Below are positions 1-11,240 of a stretch of DNA of 64,000 nt, in pieces. Location of the stretch: the NCBI GenBank assembly GCA_035235625.1, contig CP141147.1:26332756-26396755 (forward strand), in the 5' to 3' direction. This DNA is from Saururus chinensis. Lineage: Eukaryota; Streptophyta; Magnoliopsida; Piperales; Saururaceae. A program made the translations under genes and the position numbers. Below the pieces are notes generated by a model. The model was not told the origin of the DNA, did not search any database, and saw nothing but the letters and a program-made list of their open reading frames with translations. Every line of letters begins with the position of its first letter. Position 1 is the stretch's first letter.

Positions 1-361
1 GGGGGATATTAATTTTATTTAAAAAAAAGAGTATTAGCGACATTTACATGTATATGTCGCTAATACTATGGTAGCAACGTATACATATATATGTTGCTAA
101 TACTATAGTAGCGACATGTATACGTCGCTAATACAATAGTGTATTCGCAACATATAGCTAAATAAGTCGCTAATGGCTTTTTAAAAAAAAACTATTAGCA
201 ATGTATAGAAATGTACGCCGCTAATAGGGTACGTATTAGCGATGCATTGCATATGAGAATGCATCACTAATACCTAAGTCAATTAGTGACATATTGCTAT
301 GCGTCGCTAATAGTCTTTATTTTATTTTATTTTTAAATTAATTTTAAGAAAATCATAAATA

Positions 362-990
362 ATTGAAAATAGAGGAGAGATAGTGTGTAAAGAGAGAAGA
401 GAGGGAGACAGAGGGAGAGAGAGAGAGAGGGGAGAGGGAAGAGAGAGAGTCGAGAGAGGGGAGAGAGAGAAATGAGAGAGGGAGGAGAGAGAGTTGAGAG
501 AGAGAGAAAGGAGAGAGAGGGAGGGAGAGAGAGAGGAAGGAGAGAGGGGAGAGGGAAGAGGGAAGAGAGAGAGGAGAGAGAGAGGGGAGAGGGAAGAGAG
601 AGGAGAGAGAGGGGAGAGGGAAGAGAGAGAGGAGAGAAAGGGGAGAGGGAAGAGAGAGAGAGAGGAGAGAGAGAGGGGAGTGGGAAGAGAGAGGAGAGAG
701 AGAGGGGAGTGGGAAGAGAGAGAGAGAGAGGGGAGAGGGAAGAGAGATAGGAGAGAGAGAGGGGAGAGGGAAGAGAGATAGGAGAGAGAGGGGAGAGGGA
801 AGAGAGAGGAGAGAGAGAGAGGGGAGAGGGAAGAGAGAGGGGAGAGGGAAGAGAGAGAGGAGAGAGAGAGAGGGGAGTGGGAAGAGAGAGAGAGAGAGAG
901 GGGAGAGGGAAGAGAGATAGGAGAGAGAGAGAGAAATGAGAGAGGAAGGAGAGAGAGGGAGGGAGAGAGAGAAAGGAGAGTGAAGTGAGA
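362..990. repeat. GA-rich (GAGAGG) purine tract in CACTA element
   Basis: About 630 bases of almost pure purine on the plus strand, in GAGAGAGGGGAGAGGGAA-like units that recur imperfectly every 20-60 bases. It is entered through an A/T linker (TTTTAAGAAAATCATAAATAATTG) and left through a second A/T linker. The long Arg/Glu/Gly frames on plus and Ser/Leu/Pro frames on minus come from the repeat and are not genes. Confidence 0.9.
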
Positions 991-1159
991 GAGGCAACAT
1001 TTAAAAATTATATTAAATATATTATTTGCGACCTACATGGAAGTGTGTCGCAAATTATACAATATTAGTGACCTATTGATGAAAAAATTTACCAAATAGA
1101 TATGCTTCTAATGAAGCGTCGCAAATAAATTTTTTTTCGACGCTTACCTGGAAGCGTGA

Positions 1160-2060
1160 CAATTTTTTTTTTGCAACCCACCAAGGTGGGGTCTTTTCTG
1201 GGTCATGCTGCCAAAATGGAGACCCTGGGTGGACGTAGGGGGGATGACAGAGGTGAGCTCAGAGGCAGGCTGGATAGAGGATGACATAGGCGAGCTCGGA
1301 GGAGGGCTGGACGGAGGATTTGGCGGTGGATTCTTCTTGGGGCAAGGGAGGCAGACCAGCTGGGCCGGGGAATTGTAGAGGCGTACCTGGGCCTCATCCA
1401 TCTGGGTCTGCTGAGGCTAGCCTCTACTTGAGGGGGTCGACCACTTTGGCCCGATGCTCCATCAGCGCCATCACGGCCTCTTCCTGCTCGTCCATCAGCC
1501 GCTTCTTCCTCTGTTTTCGATTCGGATTTGAGTTCGATCATCTCCAAGCTCCTGGGCTTTTTGAGGATGGGGCTCATCTTCTTTGGCTCCAAGATCTCCC
1601 TCCTCGATGACGACCGCTCTCTTTCGGATCTCCCATAAGTGTCGTTGTCGAAGCTCCTGCTCCGTCTCCGTCTCTTGAAGCTCCCCCAAGTGTTGTCCCC
1701 TCTCCATACCCCCCTCAGCCCCTCTCTGCTCCCTTCTCTATTCTCTCCTGATTCTACCCGCCCCCCCTCCCCCAGTTCGACTGGCCCCATTTACCCCCAC
1801 CCCAGCACCGGATCTGGCTCGGCAGCCGGATATCGGCGCCATCTCCTCTGCTTGCCCCTTTCTCTCTTCTCCCCTGTTCCTTCCCCACCCCCTCTGTTCT
1901 CCCTTATTTCCTCCCCCTCCTCCCCATCCTCTAGCCGACAGCTGAAGGTCTCCCGCTTCTCTATCTAAAGCCCCTTCCCTTCCCTAGGCTCCCCCTCTCC
2001 CCTTCCCTTCCCATGCCGGTAGACGGGCGCCGGAATCCGGCTCCTGTCCTGGGTTTTAAT
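1160..2060. other. GC-rich internal module of CACTA element with gene-derived segment
   Basis: A sharp rise in GC inside an otherwise AT-rich element, bounded on both sides by the TTAGCGACGC motif arrays. The right part (1690-2040) is C/T-rich like a pyrimidine-rich leader and holds CCGGATCTGG and CCGGAATCCGG motifs that resemble motifs in the modules of the neighbouring CACTA elements. The left part looks gene-derived and is listed separately. Confidence 0.6.
1385..1700 (-). pseudogene. Probable captured host gene fragment (basic, then acidic coiled-coil-like protein)
   Basis: On the minus strand one frame encodes FKRRRRSRSFDND, then an Arg/Ser stretch, then EPKKMSPILKKPRSLEMIE and an acidic run. 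In a shifted frame directly after it comes LMDEQEEAVMALMEHRAKV. The basic RS-like start, the Lys-Pro segment and the acidic DEQEEAV...EHR stretch look like one conserved plant nuclear coiled-coil protein split by a frame change, not like random GC-rich sequence. This would be transduplication, as in Pack-CACTA elements. I cannot name the parent gene. The frame change and the stop soon after the EHR segment mean it is not a working gene. Confidence 0.4.
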
Positions 2061-2699
2061 TTTTATTTTATTTTTTTACCACTAGTGACGCATAGGAAAG
2101 CATCGCTAATGTTTATTTTTTAAAAATTATATATTATTAGCTACCAATTGTTTAGCATCGCTAATAATTCATTAATTAGCGATGCTTATTTAAATTACGA
2201 TTTCTTAATATTATTAGCGACATTTTGAAAAACATTGCTAAAATGCTTGTAGCGATAGATAACAAACGTCACTAATAAGTTTTTTATATTTTTTAAAAAG
2301 ACATTAACTTATTAGTGACGCTTAGGTAAGTGTCGCGAATAATAAATTATTAGCGATGTTTTAGAAAAAGCGTCACTAATAACTTATTATTCGCGACATT
2401 TACTAGAACGTCACTAATAATTTATTATTAGTGACAAAAAAATTAAATGTCGCTAATGTATACTATTAGTGATGCTTATTACAAGCATCGCTAATGAGCA
2501 GTTGTGACAGGATCATTAGTGACACTTTTAGGACTATTAGCGACGCTTAAAAGTGTCGCTAATAGTCCTTTTTATTGTAGTGAAATAAGAAAGAAGCCTA
2601 CCAACAAAGAATCTTATCTTAAAGAAGCACAAATCAAATAAATAACTAAAGTCCAAGATAATTAAGACAATACCAAGGATAGAGTACTCCTAGATGATA

Positions 2700-3075
2700 A
2701 AAAATACTATCATCTAAAACTCCTAACATTATCAAACACTATCAAGGTGTCTTCCGTCATAAGGTCTTTACATCACCAGGGGCCCTATGCCTCAAGGGCC
2801 TTGCATCACCCATGGGCCTACGTCACCCATGTGCTTGGTTCCACACCTCCATGTACTATAGGTTCGTGTGCATTGCATCAACCTCCCTATGTATGAAAAA
2901 ACTCACCATCCAATTTAGCTACTCATCTTTTGAAGAATCACGAAGATAAGGAATAAGATGCTAAGCATTGAACACATCCAATGTATGTATGTGGTTCGAT
3001 AGCTTAAGATGGTAAGCATTATGGTTGATCTTCTCAATGATTTTCAATGGGTCAAGCTTCCTTATTGTCATGCCC
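2700..3075 (-). pseudogene. Ty3/gypsy integrase C-terminal remnant (copy A)
   Basis: On the minus strand this stretch keeps the look of the end of a gypsy integrase, with a pattern of the kind KIIEKINHNAYHLKL followed by a PYL-type segment, as in many plant Ty3/gypsy polyproteins. Related remnants lie at 33170-33540 and 43560-43860. It is an old fossil, broken several times. No LTR was recognised beside it. Confidence 0.55.
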
Positions 3076-3256
3076 CCAAATATTTTCATACAAATATTTT
3101 TTATTTTTAAAATTTAAACTTGATGTAGAAAAATAAATATGACATGGAATAAAATTTCTAAAATAACTTGATTATGAAATGTTGATGTGGAAACTCATGG
3201 GGGCATGAGTAACTATTTACATAATTCAATGCAATTGAGCTATCTTAATAGTTAGA

Positions 3257-3608
3257 GGGTATGTTTGACAACTTTGATTTGAATTTAGATCGTGATTAAT
3301 AAATCATATCAATTTCATCACGGGAAAAATGAGATTTGTTTTTTAGAATTAAATGTTTGGTAATTGTGCAATTTTAAGAGTGAGATTTGTATGTTAATCT
3401 TAATTAGGTGGGATTTACAAAAAAACACGGTTTACCCTATGATTTTTATTTTCCACATTTCTAGTTATAAAACGAATCACATGATTTAGGGTGTGATTTG
3501 GGACGAAATCAAATCCCACCCCAAAATATGTTGTCAAACAGGGATTTTTGGGTAAATCACGCACATTTATAAATCATAAGGCCCAAATTCCCATAGCTGA
3601 ACACACCC
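3257..3608. mobile_element. Tourist-like MITE, copy A
   Basis: About 350 bp with ends GGGTATGTTTG and (complement) GGGTGTGTTC, the usual look of Tourist/Harbinger-type MITE termini. The inside is AT-rich and non-coding. A homologue lies at 44031-44380, and the left end of a third copy is at about 33725-33745. I could not read a clean target duplication, so the superfamily is provisional. Confidence 0.6.
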
Positions 3609-4805
3609 ATATTGCTAATTTTAACTATATCAAAATAAAGAAAGCACATGACCCACTAGTTGGACACTTGTCTGCCAATACATCATTTTGATAACAAGTT
3701 GAAATAATTGGCACACTCTCGTGCTTACATTTATTCTTCCATCAAAGATCATAAAGAAACCTATGAAGTTATTCACTAAGCTTCTATGTCCTTCTTTGCT
3801 CTGGTTGCAAATATCTTCCACTTGTAACACAACACATGCACTATAAGGATGTCGAATATGCTATACCTAGTGGGACGACTAAACAAGAAGCAAAGTAAAT
3901 TAACAAGGGAACAATCAATTTCTCATAATTCATTCTCAAATGCAAACTTAACAAATAGAGAAAAGGAAAAGGGGTCACTAATCCATGGCAACATCAAGGA
4001 GATCTCTATGACATTGAAATATATACCACTATACAATGTAGCTTCAAACTCTTGCATAAGGCTATCACCCACTTCATCCATGTTATGAAGTAAGGTCTAT
4101 AAGGGCTCATAGACCTGAGTGATTAAGATCCTTTGCATTCCATGTTTACGAAGACCTTCTTTGTCATGTTGCATTGGAGTCATGTACCTTTTAACACCAT
4201 AACCCATTTAAACCATCTCCCTAGCCCTAGAGAGAAAACTACATTCAAAAACTCTCATGCCAAGTGGACCTGAAAACCATGGTCTTATTTGCTACCATAA
4301 ACCTCTTTTACATTACTAAAAAGCCACTACAACAAAATTGGGTATTAGCGATGCTTATATAAGCGTCACAATAAAATACGTCGCTACAAAGTGGTAATAA
4401 TGACATATACAAAAACGTCGCAAAAAACCAATATTAGCGATGCATAATATTAAGCGTCACTAATGGTAGAATATTAGTGATGCACAGATACAAACATCGC
4501 TAATACCTAACCTTTTAGCAACGCTTAAGTTCATGCATCGCTAATACTTAGGTTATTAGCGATGCTTGCATAAGCGTCACTAAAAGATATATCTATTAAT
4601 TTTTTTAAAAAAAATTAAAACTATTAACGATGCATTTTTTTAAAAGTCACTAATAGTTTCAACAATAGTGATGTTTATAAATAAGCGTCGCTAATATTTA
4701 TCAATTTTAAATAAAAAAATTAAAAATTATGAACTAATAGCCATTACCCTTGGTAGTAGCGACACATAGTCACATGCGTCGCTAATACCTATTTTTTAGA
4801 TTAAA

Positions 4806-5190
4806 AAATTAATGACAAAGAGAGAGATAGAGGGGAGAGAGGGAGGAGAGAGAGGGGAGGAAGGGGAGAGAGAGGGAGGAGGGGAGAGAGAGGGGAGGAA
4901 GGAGAGAAAGAGGGAGGAGGGGAGAGAGTGAGAGAGAAAGAGAGAGGGGGGAGGAGAGAGGGGAGGGAGGGGAGAGAGAGGGGGAGGAGAGAGAGGGGAG
5001 GGAGGAGAGAGTGTAGAGGGAGGGAGGAGAGAGAGAGGAGATAAGGAGGGAGAGAGAGAGAGAGGAGATAGGGAGGGGAGAGAGAGAGGAGATAGGGAGG
5101 GGAGAGAGAGAGAGGGAGGAGGGGAGATTTTAGAGTGAGAGAGAAAGAGAGAGGGGAGGGAGGAGAGAGATAGAGGAGTGGAGAGAGAGG

Positions 5191-5232
<42 letters not shown>

Positions 5233-5640
5233 AAGAGAGAGAGAGGGAGGAGAGAGAGGGAGGGAGGGGAGAGAGAGAAAGAGAAAGAGAGAGGGCAGGG
5301 AGGAGAGAGAGGAGAGGGAAGAGAGAGAGAGGAGGAGAGAGAGAGGGAGGGAGGGAGAGAGAGAAAGAGAAAGAGAGAGGGCAGCGAGGAGAGAGAGAGG
5401 AGAGGGAAGAGAGAGGAGAGGGAAGAGAGAGAGGGAGGGAGGAGAGTGAGAGGGGAGGGAGGAGAGAGAGAGCGGAGGAAGGAGAGAGAGAGGGAGGAGG
5501 GGAGATCTTAAGAGTGAGAGAGAAAGAGAGAGGGAGGGAGGAGAGAGAGAGAGAGAGGGAAAAGAGATAGAGAGGAGAGGGAAGAGTGGAGAGAGAGAGT
5601 GAGGGGAGAGAGGGGATAGGGGAGGGAACAAAGGGAGGGT
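4806..5640. repeat. GA-rich purine tract
   Basis: About 830 bases of GAGAGAGGGAGGAGAG-type purine sequence. Longer internal copies can be seen, for example the segment at about 5230-5330 is largely repeated at about 5335-5430. The 276-residue Leu/Ser/Pro minus-strand frame is an artefact of the repeat. Confidence 0.9.
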
Positions 5641-5904
5641 GAGATGAATTTTATTTTGACTTTTTAAAAAAAATATGAATTTTTTTATTTTTAAAATAAA
5701 AAATTAAATTAAAATAAAATACTAATAGTGACATATAAAGATGTACGTCGCTATTAGTACATGTATTAGCGACATATATCTGTATACGTCGCTAATAAGT
5801 GTCCTAATGGCGACGATAACGTTATGCATCGCTATTAATATTTTTATTTAATTATTTTTTTATTTTTAAAATTAATTTAAAAAAATAAAAATTCTAAAAA
5901 TTTG

Positions 5905-6945
5905 AAAATAGAGGAGAGAGAGGAGAGGGAAAGGGTGGAGAGAGAGAGGGGAGGGAAGAGAGAGAGAGAGGAGAGGGAGGAGAGAGAGAGGAGGGGAGGG
6001 AGAGGAGGGGAGGGGAGGGAGAGGAGGGGAGGGAGGAGAGAGAGAGGAGGGGAGGGAGGAGAGAGAGAGTGCTAGGGAGGGAGGAGAGAAAGAGTGCTAG
6101 GGAGAGAGAGAAGGGGGAGAGAGAGGGGGAGAGAGCTAGGGGAGGGAGGAGAGAGAGAGGGAGAGGGTGGAGAGCGAGAGGGAGAGGGAGGAGAGAGAGA
6201 GAGGGAGAGGGAGGAGAGAGGGAGAGGGGGAGAGAGGGGGAGAGATGGGAGAGAGGGAGGAGAGAGAGAGGGAGGGAGAAAAAAAAGTAGTGGCGACGCA
6301 TACGGCTATGCGTCGCTACTACACCTATGTAGTAGCAACGCATAGGGCTATGTGTCGCTACTAACTAAGGGTAATAGCGACGCATAACCCTATGCGTTGC
6401 TACTACCTATGTTTTTAAATAAAAATTTAAATAAAAATGAGAGGGGGGTGGAGGGAGAGAGGAGAGAGAGAGTGGAGAGAGAGAAGGGAGGGAGGAAAGA
6501 GAGAGAACTAGGGGTGGGAGGAGAGAGAGAGAACTAGGGGTGGGAGGAGAGAGAGAGTGCTAGGGAGAGGGAGAGAAGGGAGAGAGGGGGAGGAGAGAGA
6601 GGGAAAGAGAGGAGAGGGAAGAGAGAGAGAGAGAGGGAAAGAGAGGAGAGGGAAGAGAGAGGGAAAGAGAGGAGAGGGAGGGAGAGAGAGAGAGAGAGAG
6701 GGAAAGAGAGAGAGGGGAGGGAAAAGAGAAAAGAATATTATTTTGATTTTTTTAAAAAAAATTAAAATTAAAAAAATAAAATTAAAAAATTGAAATTAGA
6801 GAGAGGGGAGAGGGAGGATAGAGAGAGGGGGAAGAGTGAGGAGAGAAAGAGGGAGGAGAGAGAGAGAGAGAGGGAGAGGGAGAGGAGAGGGAGGATAGAG
6901 AGAGGGGGGAAGAGAGAGGAGAGAGAGAGAGAGGAGAGGGATTTT
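5905..6945. repeat. Series of three GA-rich tracts with A/T linkers
   Basis: Purine tracts at 5905-6290, 6438-6735 and 6790-6945 are separated by TTAGCGACGC-type motifs (6285-6410) and A/T linkers. Short direct repeats such as GAACTAGGGGTGGGAGGAG occur twice near 6505-6550, showing local slippage or duplication. Confidence 0.85.
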
Positions 6946-7170
6946 ATTTTTAAAAAATAGTATTTGCGATGCTTATAAGTAAGCGTTGCAAATACATGTC
7001 TTAATTGCGACAGAATAAGTAAAACGTCGTAAAATTAAACGTTATTTGCGACGCTTAGATACAAGTGTCGCCAATACATTACTGATTGCGACGTTGCGAG
7101 GAAAATGTGGCAAACTAGCATATTTTAGCGACGCATATGCGTCGCTAAAATTAGCACTTTTTTTCATTTA

Positions 7171-8060
7171 CCGCGCGGGCCAAATTTTGCCCCCGCGGTA
7201 TTTATTTCATCCCCCCTGTTTATGTTATCTTCTCCCCCCGGCCAGCTCCGACTCCGGCCCCTGTCGCGTCCTCCTCCGGCTCCGCCCTGTCGCCTCCTCA
7301 TCCTCCTGCTCCAACCCGCCGCAGCAACCTCCCCCTCTACGCCGGATCCTCCACCTGGCCCCCTTCTCCCTCCCCCTTAAAGGTTCCCTCTTTACCCTGG
7401 AATCCCCCCCCCACCAGAGCCGCCTTCGCCCCGCTGCATACTGCTCTGCCCCACTGTCCCGGCTCAGAGCCCCCCCCCCGATCCAGCTCCGGCTCCGCTT
7501 CCCCCTCCTCCCCCTTAAAGGTCCCCTCTTTACCCTGGAATCTCCCCCCCCCCCCGAGGCCGCATCCACCTCCTCCCCTCCGCATTCCACTCCACCCCTC
7601 CGTCCCAATTCAGAGCCCCCTCGGCCTCCCTCCTCCCCCCCCTTCTCTCCCCCGGTCCTCCTCCCTTCCCCTTCTCTGTTTCAGAGGAGGGGGCGGTTCC
7701 GGTGGAGATGGGGCAGCGCTAGGGAGGCCGGGACTATGGGCGGCCGGATTTCAGCGGGGACCCGGAATCTGGCCCTCTCTCTCCGGCCTCCTCTTTCCCA
7801 TCTCTCCCCCGGGTCCGCCCACCTCCTTCCCCTCCTCTGGAAACTAGAGGGGGGGTGGACCAAGGGGAGAGAGAGGGGGTGGCTGGCCCTCCCACTCCCC
7901 CTTCTCCTTCACCCCCCCCCCCCCCCCCCTCCCCCTTGCACTCAACAGAGGGAGAGGGGGTGCGGACTAGATTCCAGTGAACCGGAATCCAGTCACCACA
8001 CCCCCCATGCCCCAACCTCCCACTGGCGCAGGATTCGGCACTTCCGGTGAATTTCGGTTC
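7171..8060. other. GC-rich internal module of CACTA element
   Basis: The module opens with a near-palindrome, CCGCGCGGGC-CAAATTTTG-CCCCCGCGG (7171-7198), followed at once by TATTTATTTCATCC, which could be a weak TATA-type sequence. The body is C/T-rich and contains a tandem duplication: CTTAAAGG...CTCTTTACCCTGGAATC occurs at about 7375-7405 and again at about 7514-7545. At 7742-7774 lies a 33-bp hairpin (GGCCGGATTTC, 11-base loop, GGAATCTGGCC) shared with the element at 12194. The 334-residue Pro/Ser/Leu frame here has no domain I recognise and I do not call it a gene. Confidence 0.65.
7742..7774. repeat. 33-bp hairpin conserved between CACTA elements
   Basis: GGCCGGATTTC and GGAATCTGGCC are separated by 11 bases. 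The arms pair apart from one G-T type mismatch. The same-length structure is at 14727-14759 in another CACTA element with a different loop sequence. Confidence 0.6.
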
Positions 8061-8582
8061 CGATTTTTTTTTTAATTTTTCTAAAGCTATTAGCGACACT
8101 TATACATAAAAATATTTTTTAAAATTTTTTTACAAAGTATTAGCGACGCTTATACTTTTTTATTTTTTTAAAATTTTACAAAGTAACAAAGCGTCGCTAA
8201 TACATAAAAATGTTTTTTAAAACAAAAATTATTAACGAGGTTTTTTAAAAAAATTAAAATTGTTAGCGACGGTTATAAAGCGTCGCGAATAAGTTATAAT
8301 ATATTTTTTTACATAAATTTTTATATTAAATATACATCGCCAATAATTATACTATTAGCGACGCATTCGCTTATACTAAATTAGTAGCGATGTATGTATA
8401 ACTGTCGCTAATGTGCACTATTAGCGATGCTTTCCATAAGTGTCACTAATGATCAATAACAACTCGGTTTTTATCGATGTAAGTAGCGACGGTTTATAAG
8501 CGTTGCTAATAGTCATTCGCGACGCTTATATTATTATTAGCGACGCTTATAAGCGTCGCTAATAGTTTTTTTTGTTGTAGTG

Positions 8583-8744
8583 AGCTCAATTTTAGAGTTT
8601 AACCCAACACTAGGTCTATCTGTCCTTAAGTATCATATACAATAACTTAGGGTCTTTTACTCTATACAAGGCTCAAACATAAAGTTTACTTACCCCTCAA
8701 TCATGCATATATATCCATCATACATTTTCATATTTACTTACATT
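8583..8744. repeat. Continuation of repeat block copy A
   Basis: Resumes the flanking sequence interrupted at 4325. It contains CAATAACTTAGGGTCTTTTA and TTACTTACCCCTCAATCATG, both found in copy C (47750-47780 and 48860-48880). Non-coding. Confidence 0.75.
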
Positions 8745-9594
8745 TACTACAACAGAATGTACTATTAGTGACGCTCTTATTAGCGACACAATGAAAAGCG
8801 TCGCTAAAAATTACTACTTGCGATATTTAGAAAATCGTCGTAAAAAAATTAACTATTAATGACATTTTTTATGAAGTGTCACTAATAGTACATCTATTAG
8901 AGACGCTTAATTAAAAATGGTGCTAATAATATAACTATTAGTGACACTTTATAATAAATATCACTAATAGTTTTGCTATTGATGACGCTTTATAAAAGTG
9001 TCACTTAAAGTTATATATTTTAAATAAAAAGAAAAAATATAATTATTAGCGATGCTTTTTTCAAACGTTGCTAATCGGTTTAACAATACTAACACTTTTT
9101 CAAAAGCGTCGCTAATAGTAGTGTTATTTGCTACGCTTAACAAAAAGCATCCCTAATAATTAACTTTTTTCTTTTTTATTTAAAATAAATAACTTTTAGT
9201 GACACTTTTATAAAGCATTGCTAATAGTAAAATTATGAATGACATATAATATAAAGCGTCGTTAATAGTTATATTATTAGTACCGCTTTTAGTAAAGCGT
9301 CGCAAATAAAATAAATTTAATTTTAAAAAAATACTACGCTTATTATTAGCGCTTTGCTAAACACGTCGAAAATAATACAACTATTAGTGACTTTTTATTA
9401 GCGTTGTTAATAGCTTTATTTAATAAATAAATTTTAAAATAATTAAAAATAAATTTCTTAAATATAATATATTTTATTTAATATTTAATATTTATATATA
9501 TAATAAATAAATAGTAAAATAATAAATAAAATTCCCCTACTTTATCCCCACTCCTCAGAATTGGGGCTCATGTTTATGCGCATGTGTGTGAGAA

Positions 9595-11240
9595 ATACAA
9601 AGAGAGAGTGAAGAAAGAGAGATGAGGAGCTAGAGAGGAAGAAAGAGGAGAGAGGAAGAGGAGAAAGAGAGGGGGAAGAAATTAATTTATATTTTTTGAG
9701 ATATTTTATTATATTTTAAAATAAAAAATTAAAACAAATAATATTAGCACTTGTGAAATTGCATCATTAATATATTTTATTTAAAATTTTTTAAATTTTA
9801 AAATATAATCTATAATAAAAGAGAGAGAGAGAGTGAAGAGAGGAAGAGAGAGTGCATAGAGAGGAGAGGAGAGAGAGAGAAGAGAAAGGGTGAGGAGAGA
9901 GAAGAGAGAGGGTAGAGAGAGGGATAAGTTTATACCTTATGTTTGAAAAATAAATAAAATAAATAAAGTAGTGATGCTTAGGAAAAACATCACTACTACC
10001 CTAGGTATTAGCGACACTTAGATGTAAGAGCCGCAACTAATTAAGTTAATAGTGATGCTTTATTCTAAGTGTCACTAATAAATTTATTTTATTTAATATA
10101 TTATTATTTTTTAAAATATAAGATGTAATTAAAAAAAATTTAAAATTAAATTTAAATTCCCCTACTCTCTCCCCTCTCATCCTTTGAGAAAGATGAGAGA
10201 GTGTGTGAAGAGAGTGGGTAGAGAGAGATTGTCTATAGAGAGAGAAAGGAGAGAGAGTGAAGAGAGACAAAGAGGAGAGGATGAGGGAGAGGGTAGATAG
10301 AGAGAAGAGAGAGGGTAGAGAGAGATGAGAAAGAGAAGAAAGAGAGAGAGGAGTAAGAGGGAGTATGTAGAGAGAGAAAGAAAGAGGAGAGAGGTAGAGA
10401 GGGAAGAAAAATATGTTTAAAAAATAATTCTATTAATGACTCTCGGCAATGAGCAATGCTAATAGTACATCAAGTCGCCACTAATAATACTATTAGTGAC
10501 AATCCGAACCGAGCGTCGCTAATAGACATAGTTTTTTTAAAAAAAATTGAGCTATTAAAGCATCGCTAATAGTTTTAAATTTAATAAAAAAAAATAGAAT
10601 TTGTAACTATTAGGGACACTTAATTAAAAGAGTCACTAATAGTTTGACTATTAGGGATACTTAGTTAAAAATATCTCTAATAGTAACATTATTAGGGACG
10701 CTTATATCTAAGCATCCCTAATAGTTAAACTATTATTGACGCTTTAAAAAAAACGTCGCTAATAGTTTTAAATTTAATAAAAAAAATTAAAAATTTGTAA
10801 CTATTAAGGACGCTTAATTAAAAGTGTCCCTAATAGTTGAACTATTAGCAACACATTTAATTAAGCATCCCTAATATTTAAAATTTTAATAAAAAATTAT
10901 TGATTTCTAACTATTAGGGACATTGAATTAAAAGCGTTCCTAATAGTAACACTATTAGGGACGCTTATAATAGTTGAACTATTAGGACGCTTATAAAAAA
11001 ATATTGCTAATAATTTTAAATTTAAGAAAAAAATTAAAAATTTCTAACTATTAGGGACGATAGAGGGCAGAGAGAGAAAGAAGGGTTGAGAGAGAAGGGT
11101 AGAGAAAGAGGAGATGAGAGAGAAAGGAGAGAGTGCCAAGAGAGAGAGTGGGTAGAGAGAGAAAAGATGAAGAGAGAGAATGCATAGAGAGAGAGGAGAG
11201 GATAGAGAGAGAGAAAGAGGGGTGGCGAGAGGGAAATAAT
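9595..11240. repeat. Four GA-rich tracts separated by motif arrays
   Basis: Purine tracts at 9595-9690, 9818-9935, 10184-10412 and 11056-11240 alternate with A/T linkers and with arrays of ATTAGGGACGCTTA / TAAGCGTCCCTAATAG. The GGGAC variant of the motif is concentrated here (10610-11050), which suggests local amplification of a diverged unit. Confidence 0.8.

Larger units (their letters stand above)
1..2582. mobile_element. CACTA (En/Spm) non-autonomous element, right part
   Basis: The right end reads TTTTTATTGTAGTG, the complement of the plant CACTA terminus, and stops at 2582, where sequence shared with two other places in the window resumes. The left end lies before the window. Inside are inverted copies of TATTAGCGACGC / GCGTCGCTAATA at 40-320, 1020-1150 and densely at 2080-2580, a GA-rich tract at 362-990 and a GC-rich module at 1160-2060. 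No transposase was recognised, so it is probably non-autonomous. The target duplication cannot be read with only one end present. Confidence 0.8.
2583..4324. repeat. Dispersed/segmental repeat block, copy A
   Basis: This block aligns by eye with 33050-33745 (copy B) and with 43530-44807 plus 47412-47793 (copy C). Shared landmarks are AGAAAGAAGCCTACCAAC at the start, CATAAGGTCTTTACATCACC, and TGCCCCCAAAT. It contains a gypsy integrase-end remnant (2700-3075) and a MITE (3257-3608). The rest, including short frames at 3630-3830 and 3849-4088, has no recognisable coding content. It is interrupted at 4325 by a CACTA element and resumes at 8583. Confidence 0.75.
4325..8582. mobile_element. Complete non-autonomous CACTA element with AGC target duplication
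   Basis: The element begins CACTACAACAAAATTGGG and ends TTTTTTTGTTGTAGTG, flanked by AGC at 4322-4324 and 8583-8585, the 3-bp duplication typical of CACTA transposons. The paralogous block near 47690-47710 reads straight across the site (AAAAGCTCACTTTTGG) and acts as an empty-site control. Inside are inverted TTAGCGACGC motifs in clusters (4330-4790, 5720-5830, 6285-6410, 6960-7160, 8085-8575), GA tracts (4806-5640, 5905-6290, 6438-6735, 6790-6945) and a GC-rich module (7171-8060). No transposase was seen. Confidence 0.9.

Noticed and set aside
353-1000. 215-residue minus-strand frame and overlapping plus-strand Arg/Glu frames
   Set aside because: Produced by the GA purine tract; only Ser/Leu/Pro or Arg/Glu/Gly repeats, no domain.
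4801-5631. 276-residue minus-strand frame
   Set aside because: Same GA-tract artefact.
7046-8050. 334-residue plus-strand Pro-rich frame
   Set aside because: Follows from C-rich composition and a tandem repeat; no recognised domain, and it starts within CACTA motif sequence.
8745-9420. Regularly spaced short repeats that could suggest a CRISPR-like array
   Set aside because: Motifs are inverted pairs with variable spacing and sequence inside a plant CACTA element; CRISPR arrays are not expected in a plant nuclear genome.
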